64,000 nucleotides of DNA from positions 36,581,098 through 36,645,097 of the forward strand of contig CM065297.1 in the NCBI GenBank assembly GCA_032871835.1, written 5' to 3'. The DNA is from Dipteronia dyeriana. Taxonomy: Eukaryota > Streptophyta > Magnoliopsida > Sapindales > Sapindaceae. The notes under the pieces are model-generated. The model made no database searches. It worked only from the letters and a program-made list of their open reading frames with translations, and was not told where the DNA came from. Shown piece after piece: positions 10,550 to 21,510 of the stretch. The position numbers and the translations under genes are program-made. Each line of letters starts with the position of its first letter. Positions within the stretch are counted from its first letter, which is position 1.

Positions 10550-13500
10550 GAGCTTTTATAAAGGGATCTGCTAGATTATCTGCTGACACGATCTTGGTAA
10601 TCGTCACGTCACCCTTATGCACAATTTTTCTTAGAAGGTGATACTTTATTTCAATATGTTTCCCTCTCTTATGACTTCTTGGTTCTCTCAAATTAGCCAC
10701 TGCTCCACTATTGTCACAATAGATAGTGATCTGCTTATTCGCATCAGAAACCACTTCCAAGATAATCAAGAATTGGTAGAGCCAGACAGTCTCGCATGCT
10801 GCAACATACTCAGCTTCCATGGTGGAATTGACAATACAAGAATGCTTGATACTCCTCCATATGATTGCCCCTCCTCTAAAAGTAAACACAGATCCTGATG
10901 TTGATCTCCTGGAGTCAGAATCTGACTGAAAATCAGAATCTATATACCCAACGGGAATTAAATCCTCTCCATAGTATACAAGCATATAATCTCTCGTTCT
11001 CCTAAGATACTTGAAAATATGTTTGACTGCCATCCACTGATTTGGACCAGGTTTCGATTGAAACCTGCTAACAATGCCCACAATAAAACAAATGTCTGGT
11101 CTAGTGCAGAGCATTGCATACATGAGACTTCCAACTGCCGATGCGTATGGAACCCTACTCATTAATTGCTCTTCATGCTCATTCTTAGGAACTTGTTCCT
11201 TAGAAAGTTTGATTCCATGTCTGAAAGGTAACAAACCTTTCTTGGAATCTTGCATGGAAAACCTAGACAAGATTTTATCTATGTATGAAGCTTGGGATAA
11301 TGCAATCATTTTATTCTTTCTATCCATTATGACTTGGATACCAAGAATATAACTTGCTTCACCTAAGTCCTTCATATCAAATTATTTTGCTAACCATTCT
11401 TTTATTGATGTCTTTACACCTACATAGTTTCCGATGAGTAGTATATCATCAACGTAAAGAACTAGAAAAACCAACTTGTCGCCTTTAATCCTTTTGTATA
11501 CACAAGGTTTCTCAAGGTTTTGAATAAATCCAAAAAATTTCACGGCTTGATCGAACCTTATGTTCCAGGATCTTGATGCTTGCTTCAATCCATATATGGA
11601 TCTTTGCAACTTGTATACCCTTTCCTCTTGGCCCTTTTCAATGAATCCTTCTTATTGCATCATGTAGATGCTTTTGTAAAGACTTCCATTAAGGAAAGCT
11701 GTCTTGATGTCCATTTGCCAAATCTCTAGGTCTAGAGATGCCGCAATGGATAAGAGTATCCTAATGGATTTAAGCATGGCCACATGAGAGAAGGTTTCTT
11801 CATAATCGATATCTTCCTTCTGTGTATAACCTTTAACTACAAATCTAGCTTTAAAGGTTTCCACCTTTCCATCCATTCCTTTTTTCATCTTGTATACCCA
11901 ATTGCACCCGAGGGGTTTTATCCTTTTAGGCAAGTCTACAGGAGACCAGACTTTGTTTTTGAACATAGATTCAATTTTGGATTGCATTTCCTTTTGCCAA
12001 TGGCGACAATCAACATCTTCCATTGTTTCCTTGTATGTATAGGGATCATCGTCGTCCGAGAGATTCCCTACAGATTCTCCTAAATCGATGTATCTCACGG
12101 TTTGTCTAACAACCCTCCCACTACGATGAGGTATGGTAGATTGTTGATCTTGTGTTGGTACGGAACTTACAATTGGGCTTGGTTGCGAAACCTCGTGTGG
12201 AATTGTATCTCCTAAAAGATCATTTAGGACAATTCTACTTTTAGGCACAAAATTATTCATATAATCCTTTTCCAAAAATTTAGCATTTTTCGAAACAAAT
12301 ACTTTAAGATTTGAAGGAATATAAAAATAATATCCTTTTGTTCCTTTTGGATACCCTACAAATATGCATATTTCTGAATGGGACTCCATCTTTTCTATCT
12401 TTTCTTTTAACACGTGCGCATGACATCCAAATATCCTTAAGTGTTGTAAACTAGGCTTTCGCCCGGTCCACAACTCATGCGGTGTGTTAGGAACTGACTT
12501 AGATGGTACATCGTTTAGAATATACATTGCCGTTTGTAAAGCATATCCCCAAAAAGAAAATGGAAGCGTTGAATGACTCAACATAGACCTGACCATATCT
12601 AAAAGAGTTCTATTTCTCTTTTCTGCCACCCCCATTTTTTTGAGGTGTGCCTGGTGTAGAAAACTAAGAAATTAACCCATTATCAATAAGATATTGCTGA
12701 AACTCACCAGATAGATATCTTCCACCACGATCAGACCTCAAGATTTTTATACGTTTCTCAAGTTGATTTTCAACTTCAGCTTTAATTGCTTTGAACATAT
12801 CAAAAGCATCCGACTTATGTCTCATGAGATACACATAGCCAAATCTTGAGTGATCATCCATGAAAGTGATGAAGTATTCATATCCACCTCTAGCTTGAAT
12901 GCTTATCAGTCCACACACATCAGTGTGTATCAATCCTAAACATTTGATGGCTCTTGCGCCTTTGGTAGTAAACGAGCTTTTGATCATTTTACCTTTCAAA
13001 CAAGATTCATAAGTTTGTAGATCATTAACCTTTAAGTGACTTAGAGGTCCGTCACTTACCAATCTTTTAATCCTATTAAGGTCAATATGACCTAGGTGCA
13101 AATACCATAGGTAGGTTTCATCTTTTGATAATTTCACTCTTTTATGATTATGTTATATTGATTCTGTGTCTAACGAGTGAGAGATATTTCTAGGCAAGTT
13201 GAGTAAACCGTTTTCCAATGTACCTTTACAAACAAATTTGTTATTCTTACTAATTATAAAACCTTTATTAAAAGTAACCGAATATCCAAATTTATTAGAC
13301 AAGAGACCGAAATTAAATTATTCTTGAATTGTGGTACATAATAAACATTTATTAAAACTAAATGCCTATAAGAATCTAAACTGATTCTAATATCTCTCAC
13401 TACACTATTAGACACCAATGCTCTATTGCCTGAATGCAAGTTGAATTCATTCTTATTCAATCTATTCCTTTGACCCTTTTCACCGTGAAAGAAACACTTT

Positions 13501-14228
13501 CCTTTGATCTTGGTTACTTTCTTGGTCTCCTTCAACAAAGGCTCAAGTTGATTTTTCTTCTGTTGTCTCTTGACTTTCTTACGGGTCTTTAATAGTAGCA
13601 ACTTACCAAGCATATGAATCTCTTGACCCTTGCATTACACAAGGATTTTTTCCACGCTTTGAACATCTTGCATCAGGCCTTGCAAGGTGTATTCCTTATT
13701 ATTCAAGGTGTAGTCCAAGTTGAATTGATCTAAGGATTCTGATAGTGAGTTGACAATCATGTCAATTTTGGTCTCACCATCTATCTCAGCACCATTCATT
13801 TCAGGAATGTTGAGATGTTTTATGACATTCATCATGTGATCTTTCACACCCTGTCCAGGTTTCATCCTAAGATTCATAAAAGCAGTTACTGCCTCTCTCT
13901 TAGTCGTCCTAGACCTCATAGCAAACATCTTCTCTAGAGACATCATTATATCGGCAACAGTCTCCATTCCTTCATGTTGCTGTTGCAACACGTCGGATAT
14001 GGTGGCCTTAATGTAACGTACATTTAGCCATCTCATTTGAAGACTTTCACTACTGATACTCATCTCTTTGCTCCTGAGTAGATTCATTAGTTTGCTTGTT
14101 AAGGAATAGACATAACGAATTTTGTGTTTTTCCATTTGCAATAACAACCCAATTTTCATTTTCTATGTAACATAATTATCATTAGTTAAAGTATTATCTT
14201 TTAGGATATTGATTAGGGATAGGGTCAT
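10550..14228 (-). pseudogene. Copia gag-pol remnant of copy C
   Basis: Gag could start at the ATG at 14228, but a stop follows soon at the conserved Trp of NYVTW. The gag core is readable at 14159-13635. The decayed knuckle KCFFHGEKGQRNR runs directly into RLNKNEFNLH, so the protease is absent. GAG-pre-integrase and integrase follow (13137-12664 and 12635 on; catalytic Glu kept in GVAEKRN). RT has YVDDILLIG near 11450. RNase H is at 11375-10550, with TMEAEYVAA near 10820. Several frame breaks separate these blocks. It has the longest open blocks (327 and 292 codons) of the five copies. Confidence 0.88.
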
Positions 14229-14680
14229 GATTTCTTTTTAATAACAAAATTATATAAGTAAATAATCATGATAAAACACTTTTGAATATTTATCTTGAAT
14301 TAAATAAAATAATTCAATCGTAAAAACTCAACGGTGATCCAACACCCATAAATATCACGCCTTCTTTGGGAGTACACACCATTTACTAGTTGGACTAGGT
14401 TCTACCTAATTGTTAACTTAACAACCAACGTTTTCTATTTTAGCCTTGCAATTTTATTAACAATACCTCTTGGGAGGATATTAATAAAATTACATTGAGT
14501 GTGTTACCAAGTTATCAACCTTCAATATAATCCCTCACGAATATCCCTTCTTTGTGAGTAGATATCGTTTGGGCTAATTGTCAAGTCTATCCTTGTAAAG
14601 AAGTATCTTGTTAAATTTCATTCATGAATACCTCTTGGAAGGTTATTCACGAAACATAAACCACATATAAAACATATATA

Positions 14681-14720
<40 letters not shown>

Positions 14721-14810
14721 CATACATTCCACGTGCCATCTCTTTCTAAAACATGCATACAAATAATAAAAAAAGATTCACGTACACATACATCAATTAA
14801 TCAAGGGTAC
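14229..14810 (-). other. Shortened leader of copia C with (TA)n
   Basis: The leader is only about 580 bp. Compared with B and D it lacks roughly 800 bp between the GAAACATAAA word (about 14660) and the TA tract at 14676-14718, a clean internal deletion that removes the GC-rich segment. No gene is present. Confidence 0.75.
14676..14718. repeat. (TA)n microsatellite in copia C leader
   Basis: TA run with one interruption (ATATATCTATATA), at the same leader position as in copies B and D. Confidence 0.92.
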
Positions 14811-14830
14811 AACCTGGCTCTGATACCAAT
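14811..14830 (-). other. Primer binding site of copia C (iMet type)
   Basis: The minus strand reads ATTGGTATCAGAGCCAGGTT directly beside the LTR end. It matches the plant iMet PBS word TGGTATCAGAGCC exactly. Confidence 0.92.
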
Positions 14831-17064
14831 TGTAGTTAAAAAAAGGGTTCAAAATGCAACGGAAGCGTGAGAAATATGAAAATTAGGGTTTGCGTATAAA
14901 TAAAAAAAAAATCCTTTTAATAACAAGAACCTTAACCCTAGATTAATTGATTTAAATAAAAAGTATTGTACCTTTTTTTTCGTGACGATTGAACTAGCGT
15001 CGAATTGAATCCGCAAGATCTTCCAATCCAATCACGAACGTGAATCACCTATGAGTGTGGACTCCCTTTCTTTAAATTGTATACCTGGGGATAGAAACAA
15101 ACAAGATCTTCTTCTTTGTTAGTCACAATAATCCTCCAAGAGGAAAAACCAAAAACGCCCGGTCACTTGTGAATTATCAATTAATTTGATTGAAACTCGC
15201 GTAAACCTTGATTCGATGTTGTACACAAAACCCTTTTGATACAAAGGATACTAGTGTACTATCGAAAACAAAAACGTTCCCTCTTTTCTCTATGCTTGGC
15301 CGAATTCTTCACACGATGAGTTGGACGAAGTTTTTTTTTATAACAATAAAAAACAAAAAAAAAACTTCTCACACCAAAAATTCATGCTTGGTCGAAATTT
15401 ACAAGTATATATACATGTATATATATATAAGAGACCAAATCCTCTCCTAAGAAGGATTTACGTGGTGGTGAAGAATCTTATCCTTAGGTGGATTTACTTG
15501 GTGGTTAAGAATCTTTTTCCAAAAGGAATTATTTCCTACACCAATACTCCTAATCCAACTCAATAGTGTACTTGTAACCATATAAAAGACTTCATAATCT
15601 ATTAGATAAATAATTCATTTTATTTATCTACTTATCAAATATAGTCTTTAATATTAATTATACTACCAACAATAGTATAATATTAGGAGACCATCTCCTA
15701 ATAGAAAAAGATTTTGACTTTTAAATAAATAAATAAATAATCAACAAATTAATAAATTTCCATTTAATTAAATAATAAATTAAAAATAATAAATTAAAAA
15801 TAATATAATTAAACTATTCTAAATAGCCTTGCCGCTCAACACATATATATGGGCCATATATTATTTTTCTTATTTTATTAAATCCATTAGACCTTAATAA
15901 AAAGTCCACATGTTAACTAGACCCATTCTTACAAAAAGAAACAAGTCCATAGGCCTCAATACAATTATAGATGGACCCCTAAATTGGTCCGGTAGAATAT
16001 ATCAAGTGATCCATGCAAGTTCGTGTTGATTGCGGATCTTGACGGGCTATCTAAATTTAAGCTTTAAGCTCCAATAGACACAACCTAATCACAATCAAAA
16101 AATGATTCACTTAGGTCCGATCTATTAATTTTAGTTCATTCCACTAAAGAACTAAAATTAAACTCTAAAATAACGATTGAATAAGTTGATGTTACTAATT
16201 CGTACCCTAGACAACCATATTGGAGAAAGTGTATCCTCGTGAAGAATATCAGTAATCGCCAAGAGCCTATAGACCGACTATAGCTCTCCAAGTTACCATA
16301 TTTACTCTTATAATCACATTTTGAACTTGGATATTTTGACTTGTCCAGAAGCCATGTTTCAATAGACACTATTGACAACTTAACGTTAAGATTTAATATC
16401 CAATACCTCAAAACATCCAAATGATGATATTCTACTCTCATTTAATAAATGGAGTCATGATGTCCATATCTATAAATGAAGTCCTCTATCGATTAACAAA
16501 TGAATACCACCAAACTATCGAGGATAGGCTATGCTATATAATCGTGCTCATTGATAGCTCAAATAATAACACTTGGAACCATAAGTCCATCATTTATATT
16601 AGGATTGAGATAGACTCTCAGATTGTCTTCAAATAAAAACTCTTATCCACTGACGGTTCTAGATAAAGTATTTCATTGTGATCTAATTCGATGCACCCAG
16701 TGCAATAGATTCTTTTTCCCAAAGACACCACACTTTGATGGTTTTAGACTCATCATAACACATTTGATCTCACTCAAATGCTGGCAAAAGAATCAACAAC
16801 TTTAACAAGATAAAGGCCCCCAATCTTAAGTTCTGAATATTATTCAAGACTAACTAAAGAATTGTGTCTACCTCATACATATGTAGATGTATGAACAATT
16901 CTTCTTTTCTCATAGTCTTTTGACCTTATGATTATATACTTTTGACAATTATAATAAGTAAACTATAAATGCTATAAGATTTGTTAAACTAGAAATCACT
17001 TTATTAATATGAAAATATTGTCAAATATATTATTACACTCTTGCTATCGAGCATAATCCCAACA
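14831..17064 (-). repeat. 5' LTR of copia C (2234 bp)
   Basis: On the minus strand the LTR starts TGTTGGGATTATGC (17064) and ends TAACTACA (14831). TG...CA ends are intact. It is collinear with the LTRs of A, D and E. The ORFs inside (16136-16441, 16421-16636) are LTR sequence and not genes. Confidence 0.9.
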
Positions 17065-17859
17065 CCTTCTTGTCGTGAGACTTTGGGCAATTTCTTTTCC
17101 AATGTCCCCTTTCACCACAAAGGAAACACTTTCCTTTATCTTGGTTACTTTCTTTGTCTTTTTCTTAGTAGGTCATAGTTGCTTTTTCTTTTGTTGTTTC
17201 TTGACCTTCTTACGGGTCTTATTAGTAGCAACTTTACCTTTGGCATGAATCTCTTGACCCTTGCTCTTCATAAGGATTTTCTCGGCTCTTTGAACATCTT
17301 GCATCAGGCCTTTCAAGGTGTATTCCTTATTTTTCAAGGTGTAGCCCAACTTTAACTTATCAAAGGAATATGATAGTGAGTTAAGAATCATGCCAATTTT
17401 TATCTCACCGTCTATCTCAGCAACATTCAGTTCAGCATTGTTGAGATGTGCTATGACTTTCATCATGTGATCTTTCACAGTCTGTCAAGGTTTCATCCTA
17501 AGATTCATCAAAGCAGTCACTGCCTCCCTCTTAGTTGTCCTGGACTTCATAGCAAACATCTCTTCTAGAGACATCATTATATCGGTAATAATCTCTACGC
17601 CTTCATGTTAATGTTGCAACACGTCGAAGATGGTGGCTATTGTGTAACATTTAGCCGTCTCATATGAAGACTTTCACTGCAGATACCCATCTCTTTAAAC
17701 CTGAGTAGATTTATTAGTAGGAGTAGGTGGTTTAAGAGTACACAAAACGAACTTATGCTTTTTGGATTGCAACAAAATCCCAATTTTCCTTTTCCATGTG
17801 ACATAATTATCACCAATTAAAGTATTATCTTTTAGGATGTTGATTAGGAATGGGGTCAT
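17065..17859 (-). pseudogene. Copia gag of copy D with intact CCHC zinc knuckle
   Basis: The start at the ATG at 17859 gives MTPFLINILKDNTLI and then NYVTWKRKIGILLQ. The gag core is broken by frameshifts at about 17480-17690 and by a stop after KKKQL near 17175. The zinc knuckle at about 17132-17085 reads CFLCGERGHWKRNC (C-x2-C-x4-H-x4-C). It is the only intact knuckle among the five copies. The frame ends where the LTR of copy C starts. Confidence 0.85.
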
Positions 17860-19202
17860 GATTTCTGAACAATAACAAAAATTATATAAGTAAACAATCA
17901 TGATATAGCACTTTCGAATAATTATCTTGAATTAAATAAAATAATTCAATCGTAAAATTCAGCGGTGATCTAACATTCATAAATGTCATGCCTCCTTTGG
18001 GAGTTTACACCATCTACTAGTTGGACTAGATCCCACCTAATTGCTAACATAACAACTAGAGTTTTCAATTTTAGCCTTACGATTTTGTTAACAAAAACTC
18101 TTTGGAGGATATTAATAAAATCACATTGAGTGTGTTACCAAGTTATCGACCTTCAATATATTCCCTCACGAATATCCCTCATTTGGGAGTAGATATCGTT
18201 TAGTCCAGTTGTCTAGTATATCCTTGTAAAGCAGTATCTTGCTAAATTCCAATTATGAATACCCCTTAGGGGGTTTTTACACGAAACACAAAGCTCAACA
18301 AAACTTGGAGGCAGTATGTGTTCAAAAACACCTTCTCCCTCTCAATTATATAAGGCGTGTAATCGAATTCCATAGAATGATTTAACAAGTTATCTAGATG
18401 CCAATAAGATATCTAAACCATTCAATGCATGTTCATACCAAAAGAGATATATGAATGGAACTCCTATTATATATGATATCTTATCAAACAATGATAAACA
18501 TTGCAATATTTACGAAAATATAAATAGCTACAATCTTGGTCCATCCTAGATAAGCATGTAAATAACATATGTCTTGGAATACAAAAAAAAAAAACTCTTT
18601 TCTTGGCGAACAAGTCTTCACACGACAATCATCGTTTGGACCCTTGGCTACCTCCCATGGGTGTGCTACCCCTTAGTTCCATAAAGGGCTGCCCGTGCGT
18701 ACCCCATGCCATCCATGGGGCTGCCATATGTAGCCCATGCCACAACAATCATGGTCACACGCTCATTCGCACGCACAATTGTTGCTATGGCTCACACGGT
18801 ACCAAACTTGTTCCAATTGCTCACAATTCTTCAAATCTTCGAATCTTCAATACTTGAATATATTACAACAATATTTTAATCAATAAAATACTACAATTTT
18901 TTTATCACAACATTAAAATAAAAAATTTAAAAAACCTTAGCAACTACCAAGAAGGAAATTATGGCGATGATATGCCACCCTTCTTGTTACAATCCCAAAA
19001 CAAAAATACATTGAAATTCTAGGACAAAAATTAAGCATTAACAGAGCACATAAAAACATATATATATATATATATATATCTATACATTGCAATATAAAAA
19101 TAAATGTGAATACATAGAGTGTCATCTCTTTCTAAAACATGCATATTTACAATAAAAAGAAATAGATTCACGTATATATATACATCAATTAATCAAGGGT
19201 AC
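17860..19202 (-). other. Leader of copia D
   Basis: About 1.34 kb of non-coding leader, collinear with that of B. It includes the GC-rich segment near 18610-18780 and a short TA run at about 19059-19078. No gene is present. Confidence 0.7.
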
Positions 19203-19222
19203 AACCAGCCTCTGATACCAAT
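19203..19222 (-). other. Primer binding site of copia D (diverged)
   Basis: The minus strand reads ATTGGTATCAGAGGCTGGTT, the iMet type with changes in the last third. It sets the LTR boundary at 19223. Confidence 0.8.
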
Positions 19223-21510
19223 TATAGGGAAAAATTGGTTTAAAACGCGACGAAAGCATAGAATGAGGGTTTGGTATATTTTAAAAATGTTCCCTTTAAT
19301 AGAAAGAACCTTAACCCTAGATTAGTCAACATATATTAAAAGTATTACATTTTTTCCCGTGACGATTGAACTAGTTTCGAATTGAATCTGCAAGATCTTC
19401 CAATCCAATCATGAACGTGAATCACCTAGGAGTTTGGGCACCATTTCATTAAATTGTATACTTGATGAAGGAAACAAACAAAATCTCTTTCTTTTGTTAG
19501 TCACAATAATCCTCCAAGAGAAAACCTAAGAACGTTCATTCACTTGTGAATTATCAATCTATTTGATTGTAACTCGTGTGAACTCGATTCGATTTTTGTA
19601 CACAAAACCCTTTTGATGTAAAGGATACTAGTGCACTATCGAAAACAAAAACGTTCCCCTTTTCTCTTCTCCTTGTTCGAATTCAATACACAATATCTAT
19701 GAGTTGGCCAAATTTTTTCTAGAAAAAAAACTAATTTTTTTCTCTATCAAAATTCTCTATCTTGGCCAAAATTTTCAACATAATATTATATGCTTGGCCG
19801 AATTCACTAGGTGTATATATAGGTATACAAAACTTCCCCTAAAATGGATTTACTTGGTGGGCAAGAATCTTTTCTCTAGGTGGATTTACTTCGTGTTAAA
19901 TAATCCTTTTAAAAAAATGATTTCTTTTCCACACCAAGACTCCTAATTCAACTCAAACAATGTATTTATTCAATAACCAATTAATGAATATAATTAAATT
20001 GTGACAAAAATGAAATCATCCTAACTTGACCAATTGTCAATTAGAGTTCTAATAGAAATCAAATACTTCCTTATTAGACAAGAAAAATAAATTCATGTTG
20101 TTTATCTACTAATCAAATATAGTATTTGATACTTATCATATTACAAACAATAATATGACTCTAGGAGACCATCTTCTACTAGAAAAAAAGATTTTGAATT
20201 TTTATTAAATAATAAATTAATTAATTTCCATTTAATTAAATAATAAAATTAAAAAAACAATATATAAGGCTATTATATAGTCCCTTGTCGCCCAAGCTAT
20301 ATAAATATGGGCTAAATATTGTTTTTCCTATTTTATTAAATCCATTGGTCTTAAATAAAAAGTCCACATGTGAACTAGACACATTCTTACTAAAAGAAAC
20401 AAGTCCACATGCCTTAATACAATTCTAGATGGACACACAAATTGGTCTGGTATAATATATCAAGTCATCCATCCAAGTTCATGTGGATTGGGGATCTTGG
20501 CAGACTATCTCAAATTAAGCTCCAATAAACATAACTTAGTCACAATCAACAAATGATTCACATAGTTCCGATCTGTTAATTTTAGTTCATTCCACTAAAG
20601 AACTAAAATTGAACTCTTAAATAAAGATAGAATAAGTTAATATTGCTCATTCATACCCTAGACATTCTTAATGGAGAAAGTGTATCCTCTTGAAGAATAT
20701 TAGTAATCGCCAAGAGCTGCTATAGATCTCCAAGTTACCAGATTTACTCATCTGACCAAATTTTGAACTTGGATATTTTGACTTGTCCAGAAGCCATATT
20801 CCAATAGACACTATTGAACTTAACGTTAAGATTTAATATCCAATACCATAAAACTTCTATATGATGATATTTTACTCTCATTTAATAAGTGGAGTCACGA
20901 TGTCCATATCTATAAATGAAGTCCTTAATCGACTAACAAATGAATGCCACCAAACTATTGAGGATAGACTATGTTATATAATCGTACACATTGATATCTC
21001 AAATGATAACACTTGCAACCATAAGTCCATCATTTATCTCTGGATTGAAATAGACTCTCCATTTGTCTTTAAATGAAAACTTTTATCCGTTGATGGTTCT
21101 AGATAAAGTATTTCACTATGATCCTATCCAATACACCTAATGAACTAGATTCCTTTGCCCAAAGACATCACACTTTAATTATTTTAGACTCATCGTAACA
21201 CATTTGATCCCACTCAAGTGCTAGCAAAAGAATCGACAACTTTGACAAGATAAAGGCGCCTAATATTTATCTTAAGTTGTGAATATTATTCAAGACTAAC
21301 TAAAGAATTGTGTCTACCTCATACATGTCCATATGTACGAACAATTATTCTTTTATCATAGTTTTTTGACCTTATGATTATTTACTTTTGACAATTATAA
21401 TAATTAAACTATAAATGCTATATGATTTGTTAAACTAGAAGTCACTTTTATTAATATGAATTATTGTCAAATACATTATTACACTCTTGCTATCGAGCGT
21501 AATCCCAACA
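19223..21510 (-). repeat. 5' LTR of copia D (2288 bp)
   Basis: On the minus strand the LTR starts TGTTGGGATTACGC (21510) and ends CCCTATA (19223); the terminal CA has mutated to TA. It is collinear with the other LTRs and the longest of the four. Confidence 0.88.

Larger units (their letters stand above)
10550..17064 (-). mobile_element. Ty1/copia copy C (complete 5' LTR, 3' end deleted)
   Basis: This is the best-preserved copia copy. Reading leftward it has a 2234-bp 5' LTR, PBS, a shortened leader, gag, integrase, RT with an intact YVDD, and RNase H up to about 10550. The 5' LTR abuts the gag of copy D at 17064/17065, so C probably inserted into D. The left-hand target duplication is lost with the 3' end, so this cannot be proved here. 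Confidence 0.9.
17065..21510 (-). mobile_element. Ty1/copia copy D (5' LTR, leader and gag only)
   Basis: Minus-strand copy with a complete 5' LTR, PBS, full-length leader and gag to the zinc knuckle, where the LTR of copy C interrupts it at 17065. The rest of D is not recognisable in the window. Its right neighbour (21511 on) is non-copia DNA, so AATTT at 21511-21515 would be one half of its target duplication. Confidence 0.88.

Noticed and set aside
11784..12083. Antisense ORFs over copia RT, RNase H and GAG-pre-integrase
   Set aside because: Shadows of the coding strand; they recur opposite every copy.
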